From Amycolatopsis sp. NBRC 101858 (lineage in GTDB: Bacteria; Actinomycetota; Actinomycetes; Mycobacteriales; Pseudonocardiaceae): DNA of 64,000 nucleotides. Of this stretch, positions 44,122 to 53,546 are shown one piece after another (within the stretch, counting starts at the first letter, position 1; the number at the start of each line of letters is the position of its first letter). The notes under the pieces are model-generated. The model ran no database searches and was not told the origin of the DNA. It worked only from the letters and a program-made list of their open reading frames with translations. The stretch is from assembly GCF_030269325.1 (NCBI RefSeq), contig NZ_BSTD01000005.1:515391-579390 (forward strand), written 5' to 3'. The translations under genes and the position numbers were made by a program.

Positions 44122-47100
44122 ATGGGCTGGAACAACCCACCCGTCCGCTGGAAGGACCTCGCCCGCACCCTCGCCGGCGGGGTGCCGGCCGGTGACCACG
44201 GTGACAGCCCCGCCTGGGGCCGGCGCCGCGAGGCCTACCAGCGGCCCGGTGATCTCCCCACCCGGCGCAACGACGATGGCGGCGAGACCGTCCGCGTTCC
44301 CTACGCCGAGCTGCACTGCCACTCCAACTTCAGCTTCCTCGACGGCGCCAGCCACCCCGAAGAGCTCGTCGAAGAAGCCGCTCGCCTCCAGCTCGATGCC
44401 ATCGCCCTCACTGACCACGACGGCATGTACGGCGTCGTCCGCTTCGCCGAGGCCGCGCGGGAACTCGGCGTCAACACCGTCTTCGGCACCGAGCTCAGCT
44501 TCGGCCTCCGGAACCCGCAGAACGGCGTCGCCGACCCCGAAGGCGAACACCTCCTGCTGCTCGCCCGCGGTGACCAGGGCTACCGGGCCCTCTGCCGCGC
44601 CATCACCGCCGCCCAGATCCACGAAGACGCCGAGAAGGGCAAGCCGATCTACGACCTCGGTGCCGTCGCCGAGGAAGTCGCCGGGCAGTGTGTCGTCCTC
44701 ACCGGCTGCCGCAAAGGCGCGGTGCGCTCCGCCCTCGTCACGCACGGCCCGGCGGCCGCCGCGGAGAAACTGAAAGAACTGACAGACCGCTTCGGCCAGG
44801 ACAACGTCTACGTCGAGCTCACCGACCACCGCCAGCCGCTCGACAGTACCCACAACGACGTCCTGACGAAGCTCGCCGAGGAACTGCACCTCCCGACCGT
44901 GGCCACCACCGCCGCGCACTACGCCCGGCCGGAACGCGCCCCGCTCGCCGACGCCCTCGCCGCCATCCGCGCCCGCCGCGGCATCGACGAGCTCGAAGGC
45001 TGGCTGCCCGCGGCCGGGACCGCGTTCCTCCGCAGCGGTGCCGAAATGGACGTCCTGTTCCGGCGCTACCCCGGCGCCGTCCGCCGCTCCGCGCTCCTGG
45101 GCATGGAATGCGCGTTCCCGCTCAAGCTCATCGCGCCCAAGCTGCCGCCCTTCGACGTCCCCGAAGGCCACACCGAGACGACCTACCTGCGCGAACTCAC
45201 CCGAAAAGGCGCAGAGGAGCGCTTCGGCGGCAAAGAACACGAAGAGCAGGCGAACGACCAGATCGAGCACGAACTCGAGATCATCGAAGACCTCGGCTTC
45301 CCGGGGTACTTCCTGATCGTCTGGGACATCGTCCGCTTCTGCAACGACAACAAAATCCTTTGCCAGGGCAGGGGTTCGGCCGCGAACTCGGCCGTCTGCT
45401 ACGCGCTCGGCATCACGAAGGTCGACTCGGTGGCCAACAAGTTGCTCTTCGAACGCTTCCTCGCCCCGGACCGCGACGGCTACCCCGACATCGACCTCGA
45501 CATCGAGTCCGACCGCCGCGAGGAGGCCATCCAGTACGTCTTCGAGAAGCACGGCCGCCTGAGAACCGCCCAGGTCGCGAACGTCATCACCTACCGCGCC
45601 CGGTCCGCCGTCCGCGACGCCGCGAGAGCGTTGGGCTACTCGCCGGGCCAGCAGGACGCCTGGAGCAAGCAGATCGACCGCTGGGGTTCCTTGCGCAGCA
45701 CCGAAAAGGACCACGACCACGACATCCCGGACGACGTCGTGCAGCTCGCCTTCGCGCTCGAGGACTTCCCGCGTCACCTGGGCATCCACTCCGGCGGGAT
45801 GGTCATGTGCCACGAGCCGGTGAGCCAGGTCGTGCCGGTCGAGTGGGCGCGGATGGCCGATCGCAGCGTCATCCAGTGGGAGAAGGAGGACTGCGCGGCC
45901 GCCGGGCTCGTCAAGTTCGACCTGCTCGGTCTCGGCATGCTCTCGGCGCTGCACTACATGCTCGACCTCGTCGAGGAGTACAAGGGCGAGAAGATCGACC
46001 TCGCCGAGCTGGACCTCACCGACCAGAACATCTACGGCATGCTCCGCCGCGCCGACGCCATCGGCGTGTTCCAGGTCGAGAGCCGCGCGCAGCTGGCCAC
46101 GCTGCCGCGGCTGCGGCCCACCGAGTTCTACGACCTCGCGGTCGAGGTGGCGCTGATCCGGCCCGGCCCGATCCAGGGCGGTTCGGTGCACCCCTACATC
46201 CGCCGCAAGCAAGGCATCGAGGAGTGGGAGTACGACCACCCACTGCTGGAAAACGCGCTGCACAAAACCAAAGGCGTGCCGCTGTTCCAGGAGCAGATGA
46301 TGCAGATCGCGCTCGACGTCGCGAACTTCACCGCGGCGGAGGCCGACCAGCTGCGGCACGCGATGGGGTCGAAGCGCTCGGACCGGAAGATGGACCGGCT
46401 GCGGCAGCGGTTCCTCGAAGGCGCCGCCGCGAACGGGGTCGAAGACGAGCTGGCGCAGAAGATCTTCCTGAAGCTCAAGGCCTTCGCCAACTTCGGCTTC
46501 CCGGAAAGCCACGCGCTGAGCTTCGCGCACCTCGTGTTTTCCAGCGCCTACTTCAAGTATTACCACCCGGACGCGTTCCTGGCGGGCCTGCTGCGTGCGC
46601 AGCCGATGGGCTTCTACTCACCGCAGTCACTGGTCGCCGACGCGCGGCGCCACGGCGTCACCGTGCACGGCCCGGACATCAACCGCAGCCTCCCGCACGC
46701 GACGCTGGAACCGTTGCCGGACAACGGACACGCTGTGCGCACCGGGCTGAGCACCGTCCGGATGATCGGCGAGGACGTCGCGAAGGGGATCGTGGCCGAA
46801 AGACAAGCGAACGGCGACTTCACCGACATGGCCGACGTCGCCCGCCGCGTGCGGCTGAAGACCCCGCAGATCGAGGCGCTGGCCACGGCGGGCGCGTTCG
46901 CCGGGTTCGGCGGCGACCGCCGGCAGGCGCTGTGGACCGCGGGCGCCGTCGCCGGGGAACGCCCGGAGAAGCTGCCGGGCCTGGTCGGCGGGACGGCCCC
47001 GGTGCTGCCCGGGATGGACGGCCTCGACCTCGCGGCGGCCGACGTCTGGGCGACCGGGGTCTCGCCGGACAGCTACCCGACCGAGTTCATCCGCGACCGC

Positions 47101-47427
47101 CTCGACGCGCTCGGCGTCGTCCCGGCGAACGGCCTGGCCGACCTCGAAGACGGCGCGCGCGTGCTGATCGGCGGCGCCGTCACGCACCGGCAGCGCCCGG
47201 CGACCGCGGGCGGGGTCACCTTCCTCAACATCGAGGACGAGACGGGGATGGTCAACGTGATCTGCACGCTCGGCCTGTGGCAGCGCTACCACCGTGTCGC
47301 GCGGGCCAGCCCGGCGCTGCTGATCCGCGGGGTGGTGGAGAAGGCCGACGGCGTCGTGAGCGTCCTCGCCGACCGCGTCGAGGCGCTGCCGATGCGGATC
47401 AAGGCGAAGTCGCGGGACTTCAGGTGA
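44122..47427 (+). CDS. dnaE2: Error-prone DNA polymerase DnaE2
   Basis: 1101 residues, a C-family polymerase. The PHP domain starts at about 60 with YAELHCHSNFSFLDGASHP; the catalytic Asp pair is in YPDIDLDIESDRREE and the polymerase motifs GRGSAANSAVCYALGIT and GLVKFDLLGLGMLS are present. The OB-fold near the end has GVTFLNIEDETGMVNVI. DnaE2 does mutagenic translesion synthesis with ImuA'/ImuB after DNA damage. The ATG follows the stop of the small ORF directly, so they are coupled. The end overlaps the convergent methyltransferase by eight bases. Confidence 0.95.
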   Translation: MGWNNPPVRWKDLARTLAGGVPAGDHGDSPAWGRRREAYQRPGDLPTRRNDDGGETVRVPYAELHCHSNFSFLDGASHPEELVEEAARLQLDAIALTDHDGMYGVVRFAEAARELGVNTVFGTELSFGLRNPQNGVADPEGEHLLLLARGDQGYRALCRAITAAQIHEDAEKGKPIYDLGAVAEEVAGQCVVLTGCRKGAVRSALVTHGPAAAAEKLKELTDRFGQDNVYVELTDHRQPLDSTHNDVLTKLAEELHLPTVATTAAHYARPERAPLADALAAIRARRGIDELEGWLPAAGTAFLRSGAEMDVLFRRYPGAVRRSALLGMECAFPLKLIAPKLPPFDVPEGHTETTYLRELTRKGAEERFGGKEHEEQANDQIEHELEIIEDLGFPGYFLIVWDIVRFCNDNKILCQGRGSAANSAVCYALGITKVDSVANKLLFERFLAPDRDGYPDIDLDIESDRREEAIQYVFEKHGRLRTAQVANVITYRARSAVRDAARALGYSPGQQDAWSKQIDRWGSLRSTEKDHDHDIPDDVVQLAFALEDFPRHLGIHSGGMVMCHEPVSQVVPVEWARMADRSVIQWEKEDCAAAGLVKFDLLGLGMLSALHYMLDLVEEYKGEKIDLAELDLTDQNIYGMLRRADAIGVFQVESRAQLATLPRLRPTEFYDLAVEVALIRPGPIQGGSVHPYIRRKQGIEEWEYDHPLLENALHKTKGVPLFQEQMMQIALDVANFTAAEADQLRHAMGSKRSDRKMDRLRQRFLEGAAANGVEDELAQKIFLKLKAFANFGFPESHALSFAHLVFSSAYFKYYHPDAFLAGLLRAQPMGFYSPQSLVADARRHGVTVHGPDINRSLPHATLEPLPDNGHAVRTGLSTVRMIGEDVAKGIVAERQANGDFTDMADVARRVRLKTPQIEALATAGAFAGFGGDRRQALWTAGAVAGERPEKLPGLVGGTAPVLPGMDGLDLAAADVWATGVSPDSYPTEFIRDRLDALGVVPANGLADLEDGARVLIGGAVTHRQRPATAGGVTFLNIEDETGMVNVICTLGLWQRYHRVARASPALLIRGVVEKADGVVSVLADRVEALPMRIKAKSRDFR

Positions 47428-48157
47428 GGGGACGCCGCACGATCGTGACGATCTCGGGGCTGTCCTCGGTCACCGGGGTGCGATCCCAGTAGCCGTACTG
47501 CTCGTCGACGATCAAGCCGGCCTCCGCGACGAACTCGCCCAGGGAAGGAACGTCCAGGAACCGCAAGGTGCTCTTGCTGTACTGCGGCGCGTCCCATGCC
47601 GGACTCTCGTACGTCGTCTTGAAGCTGACGTACCCGTTCTCGAACGGCCCGGCGTCGTTCCACGACCGCACTTCGCCGGCTTCCCAGACGTTCGACGGCG
47701 TCCAGCGCTCCCAGGCGCGGGCCGCCGGGTTGCGGGTGTCGAAGCCGAACCGGCCGCCGGGGCGCAATGCCCGCCGGATCGCCGAGAACGCCGTGCGCAG
47801 TTCGTCGTCGGTGAGCAGCACCTGGAACGCGTGCCCGGTCATCACGGCGAAGTCGAACTCGCTGTCCCAAGCCACGGTCGACAAATCGCCGTGCACCCAC
47901 TCGATGTCGTCCCGGCGGCGGGCCTGGATGAGCATGCCTTCGGCGGGATCGAGGCCGACGAGCCGTCCTTCGTGGCCGGACTCGCGCGCCCAATGCAGCA
48001 GGGAACCGGTACCGCAGCCGACGTCGAGCACCGACTCCGCCGCCATGATCATCGGCAGGTAGAACGCGAAGTCGCCGCTGCTCTCGCGCGGGTTCATGGC
48101 GTCGTAGAGCGAGGCGAGGTAAGGATCGACATAGTCGTGGTCGGGCACGGTCGTCAC
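47420..48157 (-). CDS. Class I SAM-dependent methyltransferase
   Basis: 245 residues. Motif I is VLDVGCGTGSLLHWARESGH, motif II acidic residue in GRLVGLDPAEGM, then FAVMTGHAFQVLL and GGRFGFDTRNP. It resembles the Methyltransf_25 group that acts on small molecules; the substrate is unknown. The GTG gives the N-terminus MTTVPDHDYVDPYLASLYD; a GTG three codons later is possible. Confidence 0.85.
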   Translation of the reverse strand: MTTVPDHDYVDPYLASLYDAMNPRESSGDFAFYLPMIMAAESVLDVGCGTGSLLHWARESGHEGRLVGLDPAEGMLIQARRRDDIEWVHGDLSTVAWDSEFDFAVMTGHAFQVLLTDDELRTAFSAIRRALRPGGRFGFDTRNPAARAWERWTPSNVWEAGEVRSWNDAGPFENGYVSFKTTYESPAWDAPQYSKSTLRFLDVPSLGEFVAEAGLIVDEQYGYWDRTPVTEDSPEIVTIVRRPLT

Positions 48158-48180
48158 CGTAGTGAGCCGCCCGGGAAAGC

Positions 48181-48609
48181 TCACGCGGTTTTCGGGGCCA
48201 GGCCGAGCAGTTCGGGGTGCTTCGCGAGTGAGCGCCAGTGCGAGCCGGGGTCGGGGAGCAGCCGCCGCCGGTCGAGGTCCAGCAGACCCGAGACCGAAGA
48301 CACCGAAGCGACGAGCGTGCCGTCCGGGGCGTGGAACTCCTGCACCACGCGGGAAGTCTTGCCCTCGCCCCACTGGAACGCGCAGCTGACCGAGACCTCG
48401 CTGCCCGGGACGAGCTCGCGGTGGAACCGCACGGTCGTCTCCAGGTTGACCGGGCCGATCCGGCGCGCGGTCAGCTCGGCCGGGTCGATGCCCGCCGCCC
48501 GCACGCACACCCAGCGCGCGTGGTCGGCGTAGGCGAGGTAGGCCGGGCCGCGGACGTGGCCGTTGACGTCGAGGTCGTCAGCGCGCACCGCGATGGTGAC
48601 TCGGAACAT
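48181..48609 (-). CDS. Acyl-CoA thioesterase, hotdog fold
   Basis: 142 residues. The 4HBT-type signature VRADDLDVNGHVRGPAYLAY has the Asp/Asn-His of the active site, followed by TVRFHRELVPGSEVSVSCAF and the central helix DHARWVCVRAAG. It should hydrolyse an acyl-CoA or acyl-carrier thioester. Its start overlaps the end of the AraC gene by 32 bases on the same strand, so both are translated from one message. Confidence 0.83.
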   Translation of the reverse strand: MFRVTIAVRADDLDVNGHVRGPAYLAYADHARWVCVRAAGIDPAELTARRIGPVNLETTVRFHRELVPGSEVSVSCAFQWGEGKTSRVVQEFHAPDGTLVASVSSVSGLLDLDRRRLLPDPGSHWRSLAKHPELLGLAPKTA

Positions 48610-49387
48610 GGGGACGATCGTGGCGCGCGGGCCGGGGCGGCGTCTGGAACTTTTCGGCCACGCGCACGAGCGCCGCGGGGGAGGAGCCGGACAGGCGACG
48701 GCATTCGCGGCCGAGGTGCGACTGGTCGGCGTACCCGAGCCCGGCGGCGACACCGGCCAGCGACGCCCGGCCGGCCGCAAGCGACTCCAAGGAGCGCAGG
48801 AACCGCTGGAACCGCCGGACGCGGTGCAGCTGCTTCGGCCCGGCACCGACGGCGTGGACGAAGTGCCGCCGCAACGTGCGTTCGCTGATCCCCACGGCGA
48901 CGTCGGACGTCCGCGCGGTCGCGCCGAGGGCTCGCACGGCTGCCAGCACCCGCCGGTCCGGCGTCGCACTCCGGCGGGCGACGAGCGTCTCGAGGATTCC
49001 ACGCTGGGCAACGGGATCGGAGGACGCGAGCTGGTCCTCGGCGCGCCGGGCGTCCGCGCCCCAGAGGTCGCTCAGCCGCGTCACGGCCGGCAGTTCCGGC
49101 ATCGACGTGCCGAGCACGGCGGCCGCGGCCCCGCACCGCAGCCGCACGCCGACGCGGGACGCTGCCTCCGGCACCCACAGCCGCAGGGGAGCGCCGACGG
49201 TGACGACCACGGTGAGCGCGTCGCCGTCCCAGACGAGGTCCGCGCAGCCGTCGGGGAGCACGCGCAGCGGCCGCGCCCAGCCGGTGCGCCCGTGCCAGCC
49301 GCAGGCCAGGACCCCGGCGAGCGCGGCGGGCGGCGCGACTTCGCGGTAGACCGACCGCGCCGCGAGCGGCCGCAGCGGAACTCCCAT
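48578..49387 (-). CDS. AraC-family transcriptional regulator
   Basis: 269 residues with an N-terminal beta-rich sensor (DUF6597-like: VYREVAPPAALAGVLACGWHG, RVLPDGCADLVWDGD) and a C-terminal AraC HTH (about 160-255: TSDVAVGISERTLRRHFV and GLGYADQSHLGRECRRLSG). It likely controls its own promoter and perhaps the overlapping thioesterase and the divergent VOC gene. The intergenic region (49388-49462) has an imperfect CGATC-GTAC-GGTCG palindrome. Confidence 0.87.
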   Translation of the reverse strand: MGVPLRPLAARSVYREVAPPAALAGVLACGWHGRTGWARPLRVLPDGCADLVWDGDALTVVVTVGAPLRLWVPEAASRVGVRLRCGAAAAVLGTSMPELPAVTRLSDLWGADARRAEDQLASSDPVAQRGILETLVARRSATPDRRVLAAVRALGATARTSDVAVGISERTLRRHFVHAVGAGPKQLHRVRRFQRFLRSLESLAAGRASLAGVAAGLGYADQSHLGRECRRLSGSSPAALVRVAEKFQTPPRPARHDRPHVPSHHRGAR

Positions 49388-49462
49388 GGGCCCAGTATGC
49401 AGCGGTCAGGAACTGTCCTATTTCGATCGTACGGTCGGGGCCACCCCGACTGAGGAGGAAAC

Positions 49463-49921
49463 ATGGTTCCCGACGGCTACACGACGGTCACCCCGTGGAT
49501 CATCGGCCACGACACCGCCGGACTGCTCGACTTCCTGAAGCGCGCGTTCGGCGCCGAAGAGCTCGGCCGCGTCGTGGGCGAAGACGGCAAGATCGGCCAC
49601 GCGGAGGCCCGCATCGGCGACGCGGTCGTGATGGCGTTCGACTCGCCGGACGGTTGGGCCGCGACCCCGGCGTTCCTCCGGCTTTACGTGCCGGACAGCG
49701 AAGAAACGCAGCGACGAGCGATCGAAGCGGGGGCGATCGAGGTGACCCGCCAGACCGTTTTGTTCTTCGGTGACCGGGTCGGGCGCGTGCGCGATCCCTT
49801 CGGCAACCTGTGGTGGATCCAGACCCGCCTGGAGAACCTGGACGAAGCCGAAATGGCGCGGCGCGCGCAGCTGCCCGAGTACGTCGAGGCGATGAACTAC
49901 GTCCAGGGTGCGCAGCTCTAG
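49463..49921 (+). CDS. VOC/glyoxalase-superfamily protein (PhnB-like)
   Basis: 152 residues. N-terminal YTTVTPWIIGHDTAGLLDFL and the downstream KRAFGAEELGRV, GKIGHAEARIGDAVVM, DPFGNLWWIQT patterns are those of PhnB-like VOC proteins. These bind metals or small ligands; the reaction is unknown. It is divergent from the AraC gene; the ATG follows GAGGAGGAA. Confidence 0.85.
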   Translation: MVPDGYTTVTPWIIGHDTAGLLDFLKRAFGAEELGRVVGEDGKIGHAEARIGDAVVMAFDSPDGWAATPAFLRLYVPDSEETQRRAIEAGAIEVTRQTVLFFGDRVGRVRDPFGNLWWIQTRLENLDEAEMARRAQLPEYVEAMNYVQGAQL

Positions 49922-49949
49922 CCGCCGGCGTGTGTGGCACCCTGGGGCC

Positions 49950-50537
49950 GTGCTGGAGACCGGGGAGGACTACCGCGAAGCGGTGTTGTCCGGGCAGTGG
50001 TGGGAAAAGCGCCGGTTCACCGGGTGCGACTTCACCGGCGCGGACCTGAGCGGGCTGCGCACGCGCGGCTGCACCTTCGACGACTGCGATTTCGGCCGGG
50101 CCGATCTGTCGCGCTCGCGGCACGACGCGTCCGCGTTCCGCTCGTGCACCTTCGACCGCTCGGTGCTCGTCGAAAGCCGGTGGACGTCGTGCTCGCTGCT
50201 CGGCTCGTCGTTCGCCGAGTGCGGGTTCGCCGGCATCGCCCTCACCGAGTGCGACCTCTCGCTGGCGTCGCTCGCGAAAGCGCGGCTGCGCAAGCTGGGC
50301 CTCTCCGGGCTGCGGCTGCGCGAAGCCAACCTGACCGAGGCCGACCTCGCCGGCGCCGACCTGCGCGGCAGCGACCTGACCGGCGCCCGGCTCCAGGCCG
50401 CGAAGCTCGACGGCGCGGACCTGCGCGGTGCGCGTCTCGACGCGAACGCCTTGGTCCAGGCCGATCTGCGCGGTGCCGAGGTCGACGTCGAGACGGCCAT
50501 CGCCTTCGCCGCCGCCCACGGGCTCGTCGTCCGCTGA
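49950..50537 (+). CDS. Pentapeptide-repeat protein
   Basis: 195 residues. A(D/N)Lxx pentapeptide units are seen from about 20 to 185 (for example CDFTGADLSGL, NLTEADLAGADLRGSDLTGA, LDGADLRGARLD), forming a right-handed quadrilateral helix. Similar MfpA/Qnr proteins mimic DNA and protect gyrase, but many pentapeptide proteins have other roles. The gene ends at a strong hairpin. The GTG start gives MLETGEDYREAVLSG. Confidence 0.88.
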   Translation: MLETGEDYREAVLSGQWWEKRRFTGCDFTGADLSGLRTRGCTFDDCDFGRADLSRSRHDASAFRSCTFDRSVLVESRWTSCSLLGSSFAECGFAGIALTECDLSLASLAKARLRKLGLSGLRLREANLTEADLAGADLRGSDLTGARLQAAKLDGADLRGARLDANALVQADLRGAEVDVETAIAFAAAHGLVVR

Positions 50538-50539
50538 AA

Positions 50540-50572
50540 CGCGAAGGCCCCGGCAGCGCCGGGGCCTTCGCG
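50540..50572. terminator. Bidirectional hairpin terminator
   Basis: A perfect 15-bp stem (CGCGAAGGCCCCGGC with GCCGGGGCCTTCGCG) with a 3-base loop lies between the convergent pentapeptide and TNT-domain genes. Confidence 0.85.
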
Positions 50573-50577
50573 GGAGA

Positions 50578-53316
50578 TCAGTCGATCGGGGGTTCGCCCG
50601 GGTCGAGCTCGATCAGGTCGCCCTCGGCGACGAGCTCTTCGATCGACGCCGGCAGCAGGTACGCCGACCCGCCACCCGGCTGGTTGAACCACGGGATCGC
50701 GACGCCGGCCAGCGCCTCGAGCGGCCGCTGCACGCGGTAGACGTGGTACGGCCGGTTCACCCACTCGGGCACCAGGGACCGCTCGGCGAACGGCGTCCCC
50801 GCCGCGTACGTCAGGTTGCCGTTCGGGCCGCCGAAGCGGTCCAGCTCGCTGCCCGCGGGCAGCTCGCGCAGCTCCTTGCCGCGGAAGAGCGTCAGCGGCG
50901 GCTCGCCGGACATCGGGCCGATCGGCCACTGCTGCTGGCCACCGCCACCACCGCCGTTGACGGCCGGGCGGGCCGGCTCCTCACGGCGCGGCGGTGCGGG
51001 CGGTGCCGGTGGCACCGGCGGTGCGGCCGGAACGCCCATCGGCGGGGCACCCGGCGACACCGGGGCCGCCAGGACGGTCGGCGCCGACGGCGGCTCACGC
51101 CGGGGCGGCGCGGGCGGCGGACCGGCCTGCTGCTGGGCCACGGGCGGTGGCCCGGCCGGGACCGGCGCGGGCTGGCGCGGCGGGGCCGGCGGCTCGTCGT
51201 CCTCGAGGTCGCCGAACAGCTCCTCGGCGCTCGTGAACGCCGTCTGCTCCTGGGCGGGCACCGGCTCCGGCTTGCGGACCGGGTACGAGCCGGTCGCGAC
51301 CTCCGGCGACAGCGTCGCGACGACCCGCTGCGGCACCGGTTCCGGCTCGGGTTCGGGCTCCGGTTCCGGCTCGGGAGCGGGCGGCTCCTCGGGCACGTGG
51401 CCCTCCGGGTTGAGCAGCAGCTTGCCGAGCATGAACGCGGCCGCGTCCTCGGCGTCGCCGAACACCGCGGGGTTGCTGAGCTTGCCGTCGTACCAGCCGA
51501 CGCGCCAGCCGTCGTCGACCTGCTCGACGCTCCACCCGTGCTCGGCGGGCTCACCCAGCTTGTAGCCGCTTTCGGGCACCTCGAGCTCGTCCAGCTTGGT
51601 CTGCAGGCCGGCGAGCACGGGGTGGTCCGGGGTCTCGCGGCGCAGCGCACGGCGGCCCGAGCGGGGGGCCGGCTCGGGTTCGGGTGCCGGCGGCTCCGGC
51701 ACCGGCAGCACGCCGGGCACCTCGGTCTGGGTGATCATGGTCGGCGGGCCGGGGTCGAAATCGGGACGCTCCGGCGGCTGGAACCCGCCGCGCGGCGCCT
51801 CGTCCGGCCGGGACCGGCCCGGCGTGAACGCCGGCTCGTCCTGGGCGGGCGCGAAGGCCGCGTGCGCCGGCTCGTCCTGATCCGGCTGGAACGCCGCGTG
51901 GGCGGGCTCGTCGGCCTGCTCCTGATCGGGCTGGAACGCCGCGTGCGCCGGCTCGTCGTCCCGGTGGGGACCGGGGTCGAACGCGGGGTGCGCGTCGTCC
52001 TCGCGGTGGGAGGTGGGCTCCGCCGCCTGCTCGTCGTCGAACCGGCCCTCGTCCTCGTGCGGCTCGTCCTCGCTCCCGATCGGCTGGTCGGGGACGTACT
52101 CCGCGGTCTCCTCGAGGTCGGGCACCCGGCCCGGCTCCGGCGAAGTGCCGTTGGAGCCGGCGGCGTGCTCGGGGTGTTCGTACTCCTCCTCGCCGTAGGA
52201 GTCCTCCTCGGCGAAGCGGTCGTCGAACTCCTGGTCGTCGTAGCCCTCTTCGGCGAACGCGGTCTCTTCGGCGTAGGCGTGCTCCTCGGCCGGGGCTTCC
52301 GGCTCGGGGGCGTGGGCCGCCGGTTCCACCGGCGCGGGCGGCTCCTGGTGCTGCTGGGGCGGCGCGACCGGCACCGCCGGCGCGACCAGGGTCGGCGGCG
52401 GGCCCGCGGGCGCCTGCTGCTGGGGCGGCGGGCCCTGCGGCGGCGGTCCCTGGGGCGGCGGCCCGGCCGGGCGCTGCTGCTGCGGGGGCGGCTGGTTGCC
52501 GCGGGTCAGGTACGCGCCGGCGGCCTGCAGCGTCGGCTCGTCGACCAGCGGCAGCTTGAAGCCGACCGTGCGGACGTGCTCGACCAGGTCCGACTCGGGC
52601 GAAACGCCGTACTTGCGCAGGTAGAAGTTGACGGCGGCGGGCCAGATCCACTGGCCGTCGCTGTGGAAGGCGACCGGCACGGTGGCCTCGGGCGCCGCGG
52701 CCAGCCGGTCGATGTCGTAGCCGCGCTCGGTGACGACGAGCGGGGCGTGGTCGAGGTACTCCAGCAGCCGGTCCTGCTCCTCGACCTCGAGGTCGGGGCG
52801 GTTGATCACCGGACGGCCGGCGGGGCCGATCGTGTCGAAGATCCGGGCGATCCGGAAGTGCGGCCCCGGCTGCTCCGGGCCGAGCCCGGACATCCGCCGG
52901 ATCAGCCACTCGGGCACGTTGTCCTCGGTGCGCGGGAACATCCGCAGCTCGTCCGAGTAGGCCTGCGGCGGCGGCACGAGGTTCCACACCGGCTCGTCGC
53001 GGTTGTACTCGAGGTTGTAGCTGGACGGGTGGTCGAGCTGGTAGCGCGCGTTGAACCACGTCCCGCGGCCGTCGCGGTACATGCCCCCGCGCAGCCTGCC
53101 GAAGAGGGTCGCGATGTCGTGGGTGGCGAGCCACTCGTGCACCGTGCCGTCCTCGGTGACGATCTGGCCGGCGAGCTCGTGGTACCTCCCGACGGCTCGG
53201 TACTCCGCGGTGACCTTGCGCCAGTCGCGCGGGGCGGCACGGAGCAGGGCAAGTCCGATCTGCTTGACCAGGGTGTCCTGCTCGGTCGCGTTCAGCTGCG
53301 TCGTCGGTTGTGCCAC
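50578..53316 (-). CDS. Large protein with C-terminal TNT (NAD+ glycohydrolase) domain
   Basis: 912 residues. The C-terminus (about 798-912) is a TNT domain: LFRGKELRELPAGSELDRFG, PNGNLTYAAGTPFAERSLVP, then PYHVYRVQRPLEALAG and IPWFNQPGGGSAYLLPASIE. The Arg in DRFG and the Gln in WFNQPGG match residues needed for NAD+ hydrolysis in the mycobacterial toxin CpnT. The N-terminal 260 residues form a folded domain (LVKQIGLALLRAAPRDWRKV), and the middle is a very long Pro/Glu/Asp-rich disordered region with repeated PAHAAFQPDQ units. No signal peptide or TM is seen. GTG 53316 (MAQPTTQLNATEQ) is preferred over ATG 53358. No obvious immunity gene is adjacent. Confidence 0.85.
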   Translation of the reverse strand: MAQPTTQLNATEQDTLVKQIGLALLRAAPRDWRKVTAEYRAVGRYHELAGQIVTEDGTVHEWLATHDIATLFGRLRGGMYRDGRGTWFNARYQLDHPSSYNLEYNRDEPVWNLVPPPQAYSDELRMFPRTEDNVPEWLIRRMSGLGPEQPGPHFRIARIFDTIGPAGRPVINRPDLEVEEQDRLLEYLDHAPLVVTERGYDIDRLAAAPEATVPVAFHSDGQWIWPAAVNFYLRKYGVSPESDLVEHVRTVGFKLPLVDEPTLQAAGAYLTRGNQPPPQQQRPAGPPPQGPPPQGPPPQQQAPAGPPPTLVAPAVPVAPPQQHQEPPAPVEPAAHAPEPEAPAEEHAYAEETAFAEEGYDDQEFDDRFAEEDSYGEEEYEHPEHAAGSNGTSPEPGRVPDLEETAEYVPDQPIGSEDEPHEDEGRFDDEQAAEPTSHREDDAHPAFDPGPHRDDEPAHAAFQPDQEQADEPAHAAFQPDQDEPAHAAFAPAQDEPAFTPGRSRPDEAPRGGFQPPERPDFDPGPPTMITQTEVPGVLPVPEPPAPEPEPAPRSGRRALRRETPDHPVLAGLQTKLDELEVPESGYKLGEPAEHGWSVEQVDDGWRVGWYDGKLSNPAVFGDAEDAAAFMLGKLLLNPEGHVPEEPPAPEPEPEPEPEPEPVPQRVVATLSPEVATGSYPVRKPEPVPAQEQTAFTSAEELFGDLEDDEPPAPPRQPAPVPAGPPPVAQQQAGPPPAPPRREPPSAPTVLAAPVSPGAPPMGVPAAPPVPPAPPAPPRREEPARPAVNGGGGGGQQQWPIGPMSGEPPLTLFRGKELRELPAGSELDRFGGPNGNLTYAAGTPFAERSLVPEWVNRPYHVYRVQRPLEALAGVAIPWFNQPGGGSAYLLPASIEELVAEGDLIELDPGEPPID

Positions 53317-53546
53317 GGGGACATTTTGACTGTTCGCGCGCGCGAGTGCACCCCGCATGTGGGTTTTGCCGCTCGGCTACCCGGCGGCACCCGGCCTGAC
53401 CTCGTGCGATGCGACGTGCGGTAGATCACAGCTTGATCGCGGGCAGCGTCGCGAGTGGACCGTGTGGGGGTGACGATCACTCTACGGGCTGCGACCACGC
53501 GCGCCTGGAAGCGACGCGCGGGGGTCGCTTTGCCAGAATGGGCCCC

